Of a stretch of 64,000 nucleotides of DNA, positions 23,978 through 36,039 are shown piece after piece (position 1 is the first letter of the stretch; the number at the start of each line of letters is the position of its first letter). The notes under the pieces are model-generated. The model saw only the letters and a list, made by a program, of their open reading frames with translations. It was not told where the DNA came from and ran no database searches. The stretch is taken from the NCBI GenBank assembly GCA_963682175.1, contig OY821782.1:31579741-31643740 (forward strand), read 5' to 3'. The translations under genes were made by a program, and so were the position numbers. This DNA comes from Triglochin maritima (lineage: Eukaryota; Streptophyta; Magnoliopsida; Alismatales; Juncaginaceae).

Positions 23978-25162
23978 TGATGAGAATTTTATTTATACCG
24001 CAAGTGCACGGCGTCAATGAAGACGTTGTAAGTACGGGTCGAACACAAGGAGGGAGAGATATTGTTATTTTTGTGATTTTCGATTAAGGAAAGAAAGAGA
24101 GAGAAATAAGGTTGGTTTTAGATTTTTGGATTTTTTTATTTCTAAAGCAAGAACAACAAAAACAAACTAAGAATAAAGCAAAGATAGATGAGAGTCCAGC
24201 GGGTGGGGGATTAGATATCGGGTTTTGTTTAGAGAATTCTGAAACTTATAAAAAATCACATTAGTTACAAAGCATTACATGATAAATGATTCAACATAAA
24301 CTCAAGTAATCAAAATATACTAACACGAAATTAAAATAATAACATCATTCTTCTTCTCATCACCCTAAATCCGTCACCCCCACCCTTTGGAGAGAGTTAG
24401 AAACTCATGGATGGAGGGAAGGAGAAGGGGTCCTAGAGAAACTACAAAAGAAAACTAAAAAAACACAAAATAAAGAACAAAATTTTATTGCTAAAGAGAA
24501 GAACGTCTTTACAACATAATTTCGGGGCTATTTATAGCCGATACAAGGGACTCAAGTATGAAATAGGAAAGTACACGCGTCAACACGCAACTGGTAAAAC
24601 ATTTAGCGCACGGATGTGCGGTGGAATCGCCGCAATTTGTACATGAGGTGCGGCAGAATCGCCACCTTTCTGGCTCACAATCGATCCGGATTTTTCCTGT
24701 GTGTTTATGGTATGATTTAAATGTCTTTTGCGCGTCTGGATTGATTTCTTTTCTTTCTTTTGAGCTCCGAATTTATTTCTTCATATATTTGGAGATACAA
24801 ATTGATTTTTCTTTAGAACTTCTCCCAAAATAATTTTTTGGTACTCGTAATTTGCAGTCGGGTCCTCGGCTTTTTGCAATTAAGTCCCTGGCTACTTTTG
24901 TGCTTAAATTCCTGGCCTTTTTGTAATTAGGTATTTGAATGCTTTTATACTTGGATGGACTTCAATTTGAATCCCGATAATCTTGAACTTAGTCTTTATG
25001 ATAGAAATAAGTCGCTTGCACGCGTTTATGCTCGGGATATGGGTAATTTGCATTCAGGTCCCTGTATTCTGTAAATAAGACTAAACACATACCTTAGTAG
25101 CATTTAATGATATAAAACTAATCTAAATGAAAGACATATGATGCAATGTATGCAATGCATCA
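23978..25162 (-). mobile_element. 3' LTR of a minus-strand TR-GAG element (1.19 kb)
   Basis: In plus orientation it runs TGATGAGAATTTT... to ...GCAATGCATCA, giving TG...CA ends on either strand. Next to its right edge, TACCCCACACCTA reads on the minus strand as the purine-rich TAGGTGTGGGGTA, a polypurine tract for an element transcribed leftwards. The left terminus shares AAGTGCACGG...AAGTACGGGTCGAACACAA with the solo LTR at 36040 and the fragment at 5432. Confidence 0.65.
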
Positions 25163-26484
25163 AATACCCCACACCTAGATTTTGCTAGTCCATAGCAAAA
25201 CAAAATATAAGAGAAATGAAAACTGTGACATCCTAACTCACTTTCGTAGGAATCACGGTTGCACTTAGCATGTGCAACAAGCCTTTAAACCCCTAAGTTT
25301 CCTTGGAGGACGAGTTTTGTCTCGTGAGGGTTTTCAGTTGACACACCCACAAAGTCTTAATTCAACATTTCATTAGTCACTCTGAATATCTCCACCTCAA
25401 CCTTATACATCTCACTTAGAATTCTTGCATGCTCATTTAAATCTAACTCATAAAAAAATCCGACTTGGTCTTCATTCCTCCAATATTCACACCACTAACC
25501 CTTCTACACATGTTATCACTTCAATTATTTTGCACGCCTCCTCTGGTGGTGAAGTATCATTCGGATCAACCATGGCATGGATCATTCTTTTAACTTTGGG
25601 TCTTGAGTATCTTAAAGTATATTTTTTCCGTGATTCAACACATTTGCTTTTTTTGACACTTTTACCTTTTTTGCATTCATGTAGCGAGTTTGGTCGATAA
25701 TCCCGAGCTGGCAGACTCAAGTTACCGGGTTTCAAGATACCCCTACGGACCAGTGACTCGAAGGCTTGGGTTTTGTAATCATTTTGCAAAATGTGCTTTC
25801 CTCACTTTATTCCTTTATTTTTTTACTTTTATTTTCCTCAAGGCTTAATTGCTATTAGAAGTCCACACTTCCTGGTATACTTTCCTCAACCTCTGCTTTT
25901 TATCAACCACTTCAAAGATTTGATTCATCCAATTTAAGTGCATACATGTCTTAAAGGGTAATGAGTTATTTCTTTAGAACTTAGATTTATGTCATAATTT
26001 CTACAAGCAGAACTATATAATAAGGAACAAAAACTCAATGCATTTTGTACACGGGTTTTGGCAGTTCAATCTTAAGCTATGTCATGGAACATTGAATACT
26101 TTTTTTAAACAAACAGAATATATATAGATAGATAAACACCCCCCACACCTAAATCATGCATTGTCCTCAATGAATGTGAGCAAGATACTACATGGATTTA
26201 TGCATGAAAAAGGAAAGATCTCACCAACGTGAAGTACAAATGAAAGTTCATGGCTATGTTGATGGACAAAAACCCGAATTCCCTCAAAACCTGTGAGATG
26301 CAAAAGAAGGGATTCAAATACGGGAAAGAAATGGGGCCCAAATACTCTTGGAGCCACACAAACAATGCTCACCGAAAGAGTCTTTTACTGTATTATTATT
26401 ATTATTTTTAAATATAATTATGTACAAACATAAGTTCCCATCTTCATTTGTCAAAAGACATCAAATGGGAACCTCAAAAGTGGG

Positions 26485-27375
26485 TCAATGCACTTGGAAA
26501 GGGAACATGACACCACGCGGGGTCAAAATACGCATGTGTGGCCCCCCGTCGCAAAGAGCACCTGATGAAATGAGAGGTTCGTGAATTGGACACAAAGGCG
26601 TCTCATTCAAAGGATCAAACTGAAAGAGCTTGAACCTCTCGAGAGTTTGGGAAATAAGGGGCAACGGAAGAAGAGTTTCTCCCGTTGCGGTGCTGAAGTT
26701 ATGATCGTTAATCCAAACTCTCCAACCAACTGGCTGATGTGTTGGAACGAGGTCAAGAACCTCGTTAGGCAAGTCCGACTCACCAGACGAACAAAAAGTG
26801 GGTCTCATACCCGAAGTATCCTCCAAGGAACTCGTAATACCCTCATGAGCAATGTAGTTGTTTGATGTTCCATCATTTCCAAGATGATCAGGAACAATAA
26901 TGAGAAGCAAACTCTCATCAGGTTGTTTGAAATTGAGGGTGCTAGGGAGCTCTTGCTCCACCAGAGGTGAGTCCTTAAGAGGCACAACATGAAGATCATG
27001 TGGCTCAAGGGCCATGAGATAAAAAGATAAGGCACAATCATGTGCCGACTCATGATGAAATTGGTCCATGTTATTCTCAACTTGAATTGAATCCTCCACC
27101 AAGTGATCGTGAATTGAAAACCCAAGTCCCTCAGACTGACTAGGAGTTTGACTTTGAAAGATTGTGCTTTGAATTTGTGGATGTGGTGGTGGTTTGATAT
27201 CAAAAGATGCATCCTCATGGTGACAAGAAAAGTTACTCTCCTCACGTTTACGTAATTGCTGCGACATTTGACTCACATGCAGTGTTATATTTTGTACGGA
27301 CTGTTGAGTGGTTTCCATGAACGTAAGGAAAGTTTGTTTCAAGGAATCAGGTATACGGTCAACTATGAGGTCCAA
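26485..27375 (-). CDS. TR-GAG protein, C-terminal part (ORF 296 aa)
   Basis: The longest open frame of the element begins with SLKQTFLTFMETTQQSVQ and runs through a Ser/Gln/His-rich, acidic, probably disordered stretch. The N-terminal ~40 residues look helical; no enzymatic motif is present. It lies downstream of a zinc-knuckle frame (27720-27523), from which it is separated by stops or shifts, so the original gag is broken. The C-terminal part (from about residue 215: VGWRVWINDHNFSTATGETL) is the least repetitive section. It is unlikely to be a host gene given the LTR context, though 296 open codons in a decayed element is notable. Confidence 0.5.
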   Translation of the reverse strand: MDLIVDRIPDSLKQTFLTFMETTQQSVQNITLHVSQMSQQLRKREESNFSCHHEDASFDIKPPPHPQIQSTIFQSQTPSQSEGLGFSIHDHLVEDSIQVENNMDQFHHESAHDCALSFYLMALEPHDLHVVPLKDSPLVEQELPSTLNFKQPDESLLLIIVPDHLGNDGTSNNYIAHEGITSSLEDTSGMRPTFCSSGESDLPNEVLDLVPTHQPVGWRVWINDHNFSTATGETLLPLPLISQTLERFKLFQFDPLNETPLCPIHEPLISSGALCDGGPHMRILTPRGVMFPFQVH

Positions 27376-27522
27376 GTCAGAGCTTGGGAAATTTTGAGGT
27401 TGGGTGTTGATGGGCTGAGAACGGGTCCAATGATTTGAAATGGGGTGTTGGTAGAATTCTGGGTATTCGGGAGGAGGATACTGGGGTGAAAATGAAGTAT
27501 AAGAATTTGGATATGAATTGTC

Positions 27523-27720
27523 TCACCACGAATCCATCACTCTCGGGTTGTACGCGGATGCGTAATGGTCATATTGAGCATTTTGGGAAAAGGTATGCTC
27601 ATACTCAGGCTCTGGGGGAACAGAAGGGCATTCCCTAATAACATGACCACACAACCCACAACAGTCGCACGGTACGGCTACTGGAGCCACCGGTGCACTC
27701 ATGTTGTCTGCCAGACGCAT
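27523..27720 (-). pseudogene. Zinc-knuckle fragment of the TR-GAG protein
   Basis: The minus-strand frame contains CDCCGLCGHVIREC, a CX2CX4HX4C zinc knuckle as in retroviral-type nucleocapsid proteins that bind RNA. It is followed by a Pro/Tyr/Asn-rich tail (EPEYEHTF...DHYASAYNPRV) typical of plant gag-only elements. The frame ends after 65 residues. Further gag-like sequence without a continuous frame lies at 27720-28010. Confidence 0.72.
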
Positions 27721-28190
27721 GAAGGAGGCCAGAGTTTGTTGTAATGCCTCAGTTTGTTGACCATTATATGATCCGACATAACTAGATTGTGGTCTAACAG
27801 TCGGTGCCTCTCTTATGTTACCCTAATATGAAGATTGCTCAGTCACACAATTAGGATTATCCCAACCATACGAAGTGTTCGACTGAGCCACCCCAGGTTG
27901 CATGAGTCCAGAATACCAAGAAGAATTGTCCTGCTCCCAACAATGATATGGATGGTCGCCCATGTAACCATCCATCTCAACAAAAAACTCTCGACTCGAC
28001 CACTCTCACCACCACGAGGCTAAGCTCGCAAAAAGTGTTAAACTCCACCCTAAAACTCTAACAGAGAGTGTAAATGGGAGGAGACTAGAACGTAGAAGTA
28101 GGTGAGAAGAAGATGACTCAGAGGAGAAGGGAAACTTAACTCTAAAAGATAGATGAGATGACTCTAAAAGATAACACATTAAATGTTTTA

Positions 28191-29530
28191 TCTAAGCATA
28201 ATGTTCATCTAAAAACATTTAGATGACGTTCAAGGATCTACCAATTTCTAGTCATGCGATAAAGATTTACGTTAGCAATGTTTCTTATATGTCTGATCCA
28301 CATCAATTACTGTCACAAAATTTTGGTGTCATTGCATGGAGTCATTACAATTTTATGCAAGTTGGTGAATCAGTTATTGATTCTTACATTCTCGTATCGC
28401 TAGGACATCAATATAATTATGAGACATCTTTAAATTGTTCATAAGTAATATCTTTTGAGGTAACATATTCATATCAAAAGTTACCACAATTTGTATTACT
28501 CCTTGCATATTATTTGAGAAAAATTACGCAAACATATTTCACAATCTTATTATCTAAGTGAAATATAGTAAATATTCATTAAATCCGTTAAACTATCATG
28601 TATTTGTTTATTGAATCCTCATGCAATTTTGTATTTAAGGACTTCGTAAAATATATTCGTAAGTTTGGTAAACTACGAATAAGGGGAAACAGATTTGTAT
28701 TTATCGTCCCGGAAAGACGGATATCCCTGAAGGATAAAGCCCGAAAGGCTTGTAGTTGCACTCTTTTTCCCTTTTTCCAATTTTGTCCAAAAATCTTTTA
28801 TTGGTTAAAGTTTTTTAATGAGTCAACTTGTGCAATCTTGTTAGCGTATGTTATGCACTCTTTTCCTTAGTTTTTTTTCCAACAAGGTTTTGTAGCAAGG
28901 TTTTTAACAAGACATAAACATAACGCATATTATCTAAGAGAGTGTTATAAATGTATGTTGAATTGAGGCCGAAAAATTATATGGTGCACTTTTTTCCTTC
29001 ACCAAGTTTTTGTCCCACAGGGTTTTACTTAGCAAGGTCTTAATGAGGCAGACCAATCAAGTGAGAACTAATCTGATCCAATCAAGCGAGAATTTGGCAG
29101 ATTTATTTACAAAGTCATTGGCCACCAAAGTCTTTAAGAAGCTTGTCTTAAAATTTGGTGTTCGTCGTTTGAAGAATATATGTTGAAGTGAGGGGGAGCG
29201 TCATGCGCGCTGCACTTTTTTTTCCTTCATCAAGTTTTTATCTCATCGGGTTTTTGTTGATAAGGTTTTTAACGAGGCAGCATCCCTAGCATATAAAGGT
29301 GAAGATCTAAGGCGGAGTGTTGTGAAACATCATGGATGCTTCACCTTCTCCTCCCATAACTCTATCAACCTCTCACATTCTCATTACTCTTGTAACATAC
29401 ACTCTTTCATTTGCCTCCTATAGCCTATAAATAGGAGACCATTGTAATACTTTTGGTGATGATAAAATATTACAAATATTCTCCCCAAATATTTTATCTT
29501 CTTTGTTCCATGTATATTTATTTTATAACA
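28191..29530 (+). mobile_element. 3' end of a third copia element (copia-3)
   Basis: It starts inside RNase H (VSYMSDPHQ, matching GYLSDPHKA; then FGVIAWS). Near 29095-29180 it reads NLADLFTKSLATKVFKKLV, the diagnostic RNase H C-terminus of plant copia polyproteins. Tandem 3'-UTR units follow, then a purine tract and an LTR at 29318-29530. The unusual order (a first UTR unit at 28755 before LADLFTK at 29095) shows internal rearrangement. Confidence 0.85.
29318..29530 (+). mobile_element. 3' LTR of copia-3 (213 bp)
   Basis: It begins TGTTGTGAAAC and ends TTTATAACA, with a CTATAAATAG box near 29430. It is the shortest of the three related LTRs. Confidence 0.78.
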
Positions 29531-31156
29531 AAAACTAACTTTCTCGGCTTTTCAAAAGTAGTGTAGTGACCGGTCTTCCAAAAGTTGGTTTCTGCAAAAA
29601 ATGAGTGTTTCTGGGCATCCAAACGCACCATATGTTTTGCTTGATGATATGTGAATAAGTTCATTCATTTTACTTAATGGATGAATAAAGTGTAACTATT
29701 CAACTTTTTTGTGGTGGTATTATGTGATTATTGGTTGTTGGTTGTCTCTTGCAGAAATTTATAAAATCAAGACCCAAATTATATTGGTTTAGTTATTCCA
29801 AGATTGTAATGGTAATTTTACATTATTGTAGAGGGGCAAATCTACGATTTTTGAACGGGAGGCCCCCAATCAACCGGCTTTTACCCATATCGACCACAAT
29901 ATACCATGTTCTATATCAGAGTTTCGTTAAATGACTCTTGAGGAAATTCAAGAGCCGACGGTTGTGGTCCAGACCATTAAGCCTTGTTTGAACATAAAAA
30001 AAAAAGAGTTCCTGTATATACCATCCTAAGAAAAAAAGTTCCAAATCAATTAAAACAATACAAATTCACTATCTACACGAAATTAAAACTTCAATTAACA
30101 ACTGGTAACCTTCAATGCTCGAACTTAATAAATTTAGAGGTCATTAGTTACAGATATCATTATAATAGCAAATTTAACTTCCTACAAGAAATTTGATATA
30201 TATTTAACTCAATGAAAATGCAAGAAAAACTTCCAAATATAATATGGACAACAATTGATAAACAACCTTGCCATATCAAACATCCATATTTTTTTCACGA
30301 CTAAATGGAATCACATTTCTACACCAAATAATAAAGCACAATCTTAACATGAATCCACCCAAATATTTGCATGCAAATATTTCATATTGGAATAACAATC
30401 AATCTCAAGCCAATCAAAAGCAATTCCAAAATAATGCAAACAAGCAATTTCAAATTCATCCGTCTTTTTTGTATCCAGTTTACAATCACAAAGACCAAAT
30501 GCATCTGTAGAAATTAACTGTTCCAGGAATGATTAAAGAGTTATTCCAAATACAAAAACTACCTTAGAAACAAAGATGAGAATATTAGAAAACGTACGGA
30601 GCTCACCGGTGACTCGGTGAACGGTGGCCGACGGTCCTCTGGTTCCATCGATGTGAGGTCGTTGGTCGGTTGTTAGGGACTTAAGGTTTTTGTTGACAAT
30701 GTCAAAACCAGTGCAGCCGGCCAGGAGACCTCTTCCTTAGGGAACAACTTGGGTCTGTATTATGTTGAAATTTTCGTATAATTTTTTTTTCTTCAATTTC
30801 TAGCGGGTGGATCCGCCCTGAATTAGTTGTAGGTGGCAGAAGAACAAAAATCAAGTTACGATGACCCCGAGGTCAATAGCCATTGAGATGATTTTAGCAT
30901 GATCATGGGCGACAATTTTTCTGCAATGAACCTAAACCATCGTTACAGGTCATGTCCACATATATTTTGCAACATATTGAGTTAAATTGATGGAAAATAC
31001 ATAATTGATACATGCAATTGCCAGGGACAAAATACTTTTGTTCTCACAATAGGACAAAATGATCCCCTAACGGTGACATCCATGTCGGTCTAGCTAGCGA
31101 AATAAGTTTCCGTACCGATCAAAAATTTGGAATTGCTTATGTACTCATGATTCTGC
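29531..31156. other. Intergenic stretch without recognised genes
   Basis: 29531-29640 ends in a MITE-like terminus (GGGCATCCAAACGCACC) for which no partner end was found. A short hairpin CTCTTGAGGAAATTCAAGAG lies at 29934-29953. Frames at 29731-29934, 29984-30196 and 30268-30510 are low-complexity and without motifs. At 30600-30680 a GC-richer patch is not recognised. Confidence 0.4.
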
Positions 31157-32444
31157 AAAAAATAGACGGGTACCTATCAAATAAACTTGTAATTGACCTC
31201 ATACATATCCGTCACCATGGATCTCACAATTGTGTGCCTCAATTTACGTTTCCCGTAAAGACACCATTATGTTTCGTTGTTAGCCTCCTAACACAACTTA
31301 AAACCACAAATTGGACTGAAATCATTTCACATCCAACCCGACCCCAATGTGAACCAAAACCAGACTCTTATGGTGCACCCTACTTGACCCCAAATTTGAA
31401 GCCAAATCCCACCCTTAGCCAACAAACCCCAAATCTAAACCCTAATCACCAAATCCGACCCAACCACTTTCCCCCAAATATCACCCCGACAAAATCCCAA
31501 AATATCTAGACTCGTCTTGAGAAGGACAAACTCGTCCCTATGTGGGACATAGTCATGCTGAGCAGGACACTTACATCCCGAGCGGGACAGACTCATCTTA
31601 AGCGGCCATTTCTATTTAACTACAATATATTGGTTGCTTTAATTATCATGTTATTTCATATCTGATATTGGTCTGAATTTCTTGCTTTTTAGTGGATTTT
31701 AATTATCACTTAAATTATCATCTTATTTCAGATCTGATCTTATTGCAGTTGAATCCTAGTGTTATGGAATCTATTGGGTTTTTACCCTCTCTTATCAACA
31801 CAACTATGTGTTCATAGTTCCTACAACATCCAATCTAACCAGCAAACAAGCTTCATATAATGAACTTTCCAAACAAGCCATACCAAATGAGGTTAACAAA
31901 CATCACATTGAACTTGACGAAACAAATGGTACATGAGGTCATACAACAACTAAGTACCATCAACACAACATAAGCATACTCCCATTATAGAGCAAACTAG
32001 AAAAGACTAATACCAACAATAACTAGGCCAAGCTCTTAACCAGCAAAAGCCACAACAATAGCATACAAAATTTTCAAAACAAAACCGAGCTTCTTTAACG
32101 GTGCACCGACTTCGGGAAGCAGTCCTTCAACTTCCTCAACTTTCTTCTCCAGGCGTAAACACACTTCAAGGTTCGGACCAACAAAATTCTTGTCGACCTA
32201 AGCAAAGAATTTGCAAGAGTTAGGGGCGAAAAATCCTAAATTGCAATGAGTTCAAATTGGGGTCGGGTCGGATATCAAATTATTAGGATGCTAATTTATA
32301 GGTTTAAGTCATGTTAGGAGGCTAGTGACGAAAAATAACGGGTTTTTCACGGGAAAAATAAACGATAGGTATGAGGACCCCATAGTGACGGATAGGTATG
32401 AAGACAATTACACGTTTATTTGATAGGTAACCGTCCAATTTTTC
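31157..32444. mobile_element. TIR element, about 1.29 kb, possible MULE-type
   Basis: The left end (CGGGTACCTATCAAATAAAC... GCCTCCTAACACAACTTAAA... CCAACCCGACCCCAAT) is mirrored by the right end in reverse complement (CGGTTACCTATCAAATAAAC... GCCTCCTAACATGACTTAAA... CCGACCCGACCCCAAT). The inverted repeats are about 200 bp and imperfect. Outer ends are approximate (AAAAAATAGACGGG versus GAAAAATTGGACGG) and no clean target duplication was found. The interior includes a possible captured exon at 32055-32202. The Pro/Asn-rich plus-strand frame at 31147-31509 is low-complexity. Confidence 0.65.
32055..32202 (-). pseudogene. Possible captured terminal exon inside the TIR element
   Basis: On the minus strand, a splice-acceptor-like TTTGCTTAG is followed by an open frame: VDKNFVGPNLEVCLRLEKK, then VEEVEGLLPEVGAPLKKLG and FVLKILYAIVVAFAG, then a stop. 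It has a charged helical part and a C-terminal hydrophobic segment that could anchor in a membrane. I do not recognise the source protein. Acceptor, frame and stop together look like the last exon of a host gene rather than random sequence. Confidence 0.4.
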
Positions 32445-34549
32445 ATTGTTTCTCATTGCAAATCATGGAAGTGGCAATCATAGAATTTGTCAAATCTTAT
32501 TGTCTTTTATGCAAATGCCAGCCGAGGAATCAGAAATCCAGACAATGTCACCATCTCAAAGAGATCTTCTATTATTTTGGCAACCAATTAAAATCACATC
32601 TCTAATATTTAACCCTTTTAATTATCTTCGTTAGAATCATAAGTCATAAACCACGCTACCGAGCTTCACACTAAAGTATATTTTAAAATGCTGGATTTGT
32701 TTCTAGAGAATTCCAATTTTAAAGTTCCTCACGCTTCTCATGTATACATAATTTTTCGACTCGCTCCCCCATCTTTCAAATAATTCATATATTTGCATTT
32801 AAGAAATCAATGTTTAATCCTAGTCTAACTTGCCTCTAACTTTGTAATTAATTCCAAGTTTGATGAGAGTGCCTTGTCCATAGTTTTTGTGCGAAAGAAG
32901 GGAGATAATGAAATGCATCTTAATTATAAAATGTAGGGACTAGTTGCAATATGATGGTAAATGTGAGAGTGAGATTTTATCTAAAATCATAATCATCTGA
33001 CTATTAATCTACAAAAGTTTCAAGTGAATCACCTTTGAATTGGAATGATTCGTCGACCACTCACGGTTATACACCTTTTAATGGCCAACATAAGTGAAAA
33101 TCACTTTATTACTTTAATTTCGTATGCATCACCATCCTCAGAGACGTCTATAACAAGTGTCAAGCAATTTACCCAAAAAGTCTTCCGACGCCTTTTGGAC
33201 ATCACATATTGAATTTTGTAAATATACGGTCATACCATATGTTTCATAAATTTTACTTTCATCCCCAACAATATTGAGTATATCAAATATTGGACAAATA
33301 TAATGTGTACAGTACAAATTGGTATCGTCATTTTCTAGTGAATTGTGACCTCATCTGATTGTTATCCCAACTTACAAATATAATTTGGATTTTAACCTGA
33401 CGTTGGAACTCAACTTATGATATAAAAAATGTCCTTTGAGAATTTTTATCATATCTAATCCTCTATACTGAACTTGGCAAACACAAGTGAGAATTTGTAA
33501 CGTAATATGCTTACATACATAAACTAATAAAATGCTTATATTACCAGCGTTATGTCCAATAAAAAAATCTAAACAAACACCTAATTATTAGATGAGTGAC
33601 ATGTGTCAAGTGTCCATCAAATGGAATGGCATAACGGAAATAAAACAAAACTTACGATGGCAAATACATAAAAAAACCAAGTACTAACACGACTAAGAAA
33701 TCTTTTTTATGGCAAGACACTGAAATTTTGCAATAAAAACACAGTAGCATAATTTTCTGAGGTGAGAAATGTAATTTTTCTCTTTAAATGTATTTAACAT
33801 ACAAATTTATTCCACAAAATGAATCAACGTTGAAAGTGAATCCTGCATCAGCATCTCTTCATTTCTGGCCAAATAACGACCTGCGTAATCGATAACAACA
33901 TTATTACTTAATTTTTTTAGGTATCTGAGTACCTCTACATTTTCGACACTTGACTTGGAATTTCTCACAACCTCCTGTATTATTTTACAAACTTTTCAAA
34001 GCAAACTAATTGAAGGTCAAATGCCGATATTGTTGCAAAATGCCATTTATTTGGCATCTATATTTGTCAAAAAAAAAACTTGTAAAAAATTACAGCAGTT
34101 CTATTTCTTTTTCCCACCTTAACGTCCGCTAGAACCTTAGAAACAATACATGTTATAACTTTGTATTTCAATAAAAATATTTGAAATGATAGAATCTATA
34201 ATAAAAATTTATTTGTCACTGAGTTGAAAAATCTCATCCAAAGTTAGGGTAACTGGTTTATAAATTTCATACTAACGTCATTATAGGCAACATTTGTTCC
34301 GATTCTTAATTTCATTTGGAGTTAAAATTCTTGAACAGTTTGAAGATAAATATGATTCTCACTTTTGAGAACTTGCAAGCTAATTACATAATTATTCTGG
34401 ATTATAATGATTTATCCCCCAAACCATTATGGCATAAAAAAACCAGTACCCGTGGCTCAATGTTAACCACGCCATATGTTCCGTACATTTCTTAATCATA
34501 GCTTAGGGAGAATAATAGTCACAACTTCAACTTCGTTCCATGCACGTAC
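32445..34549. other. Long intergenic stretch, nothing recognised
   Basis: About 2.1 kb of AT-rich DNA. The frames at 32420-32605 and 32446-32634 overlap in different phases and show no motif. I saw no LTR or TIR ends. Confidence 0.45.
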
Positions 34550-35239
34550 GGGTGTAAATGTCGGCGGGGCGGGGTGGATTTTTGCCCCCAACGTGAGCGG
34601 TAAGCGGGACGGAGCAGGGCAAAACTTTAACAACCACTACCCACCCCACCTAAGGATGGATAGGCGGGTGCAGGGCGTAGAGTGACTTGAGTTTTTATTT
34701 TTATAAGTTTTAATATGTATAATCTTATGAATAAAAACATGTACAAACACAACAAGTTGTGTATATCACCGAAAGACTTGCATAAACAAAATAAATACAA
34801 CGTAACATATGTTAATAACATATAATACTTTCATAGTTTCATATCCAAAATATGTAATACGCGGTCCAAAACAAATAAGAAAAACATACATAAAGTGCAT
34901 AACCATGTAAAGAGCTTTAGTCTAAAGACTACAAACTACAAATCCACAATCACGTTGGCACAAGTCCATAACTTTATGACATAGAGTAAGATATGTTATT
35001 TGACTAAGTTAGATTTAAAGTCTTAATAATAAAATCTTATTTATATTTATAGTATAATATATATTAATTAAAAATAAATATATTTATGCTGGTTGCGGTT
35101 TAGGCGGGGCGGGTTGAGAGATAAATGCAACCCTCCCCATTTATTAGGTGGGTTGCGGGTAAGGATTTTTTGTTTCGCAACCCGCATAAAGCGGGGCGGG
35201 GCGGCACGACGGGTTAAACCCATCACATTTACAACCCTA
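34550..35239. mobile_element. GC-rich hAT-type MITE (first of two)
   Basis: It starts GGGTGTAAATG followed by GGCGGGGCGGGG and ends ATTTACAACCC, so the termini are inverted (GGGTTGTAAAT). Internal GGCGGGGCGGG and CCCGCCCCGCC tracts lie near both ends around an AT-rich centre. The flanking 8-mers are only partly alike, so the exact edge is uncertain. The overlapping opposite-strand frames at 35068-35418 and 35093-35383 are by-products of the palindromic GC tracts. Confidence 0.6.
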
Positions 35240-35268
35240 GTTCCACGTGGGAGATTGTCCAGTGACAA

Positions 35269-35741
35269 TAGGGTCGTAAATGGGGCGAGTTTTACCTGCA
35301 AACCCGCCCCGCCTAATGCGGGTAGCGGACACAAAAACTCAACCCACCACCCACACAACCTACATAATAAGCGGGGCGAGTAGCGGTTTTCTTGTAATCC
35401 ACCCCGCATAACCCGCAATCCACATAATCAATAATTTATACCCATGTTTCACTTGTATTTAGGTTTGATCATTTTGTATTTAGCTTTGATTTTTTTATAT
35501 TTAGTTAAAAAATACATCAATTAATTTTTTTTCTTGATCAAAATGGAAAAAAATATTAAGGAAAATTGATTGATTTTTTGTATTAAGCTTTGATTAAAGA
35601 ATAACCCGCCAAACCCGCCCCGCCCCGCATAGTCCACCATTAATCGGGGCGGGTGGTGTTTATTTTATTTTGGCCCCGCCCTGCCCTGCTCCGCATACCC
35701 ACTTAACTAAGGCGGGGCGGGTAGGGGTTGAGCAACCCCCC
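35269..35741. mobile_element. GC-rich hAT-type MITE (second of two), 473 bp
   Basis: It begins TAGGGTCGTAAATGGGGCG and ends GGTTGAGCAACCCCCC, flanked by GTGACAA on both sides (35262-35268, 35742-35748; the eighth base differs). An approximately 8-bp duplication and TAGGG-type ends fit the hAT superfamily. It is related in sequence to the MITE 30 bp to its left and to a fragment at 56421-56600. Confidence 0.75.
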
Positions 35742-36039
35742 GTGACAACCATAAATTTTAGTTATCACCGTGAGAATTAATTAAATTTTGTTATTTTCGA
35801 ATATTATATATGGACTCTTAACAATTTAAAAAGAGTTTGTTTTCGGCCAAATAAACCAAGTTGGATTCCCAATATATTAACCAGGAAAAAAGAAGTCATT
35901 TATTAAATCATTCTTTACAGTCAGCATACTTACATTAGCCCTTTTGATTTTTATTGAAAGAAAAAGTTATGGAAATTATGACCTAATTAATTGAATCCAT
36001 GAACTAATTGCTACTGTAGTGCCGCGAATTGTATGTAAG
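35742..36039. other. Spacer between MITE and solo LTR
   Basis: No gene or repeat recognised. The last five bases (GTAAG) are the likely left target duplication of the LTR that follows. Confidence 0.5.

Larger units (their letters stand above)
25179..28190 (-). mobile_element. Internal region of the TR-GAG/LARD element
   Basis: It lies upstream (on the minus strand) of the LTR and polypurine tract and contains a decayed gag (about 28010-26485) but no recognisable pol. A second low-complexity segment at 25180-26480 contains a minus-strand frame (25789-25487) of unknown identity. The 5' LTR is missing: near 28190 the sequence changes to the 3' end of a copia element. This fits the non-autonomous gag-only elements of plants. 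Confidence 0.65.

Noticed and set aside
26348..26865. Plus-strand frames at 26348 and 26581
   Set aside because: They are antisense shadows of the TR-GAG frame.
31147..31509. 120-codon Pro/Asn-rich frame
   Set aside because: It is low-complexity, covers one TIR of a transposon, and no conserved motif was found.
35068..35418. Overlapping plus and minus frames of 96 and 116 codons
   Set aside because: Caused by palindromic GC tracts of the hAT MITEs.
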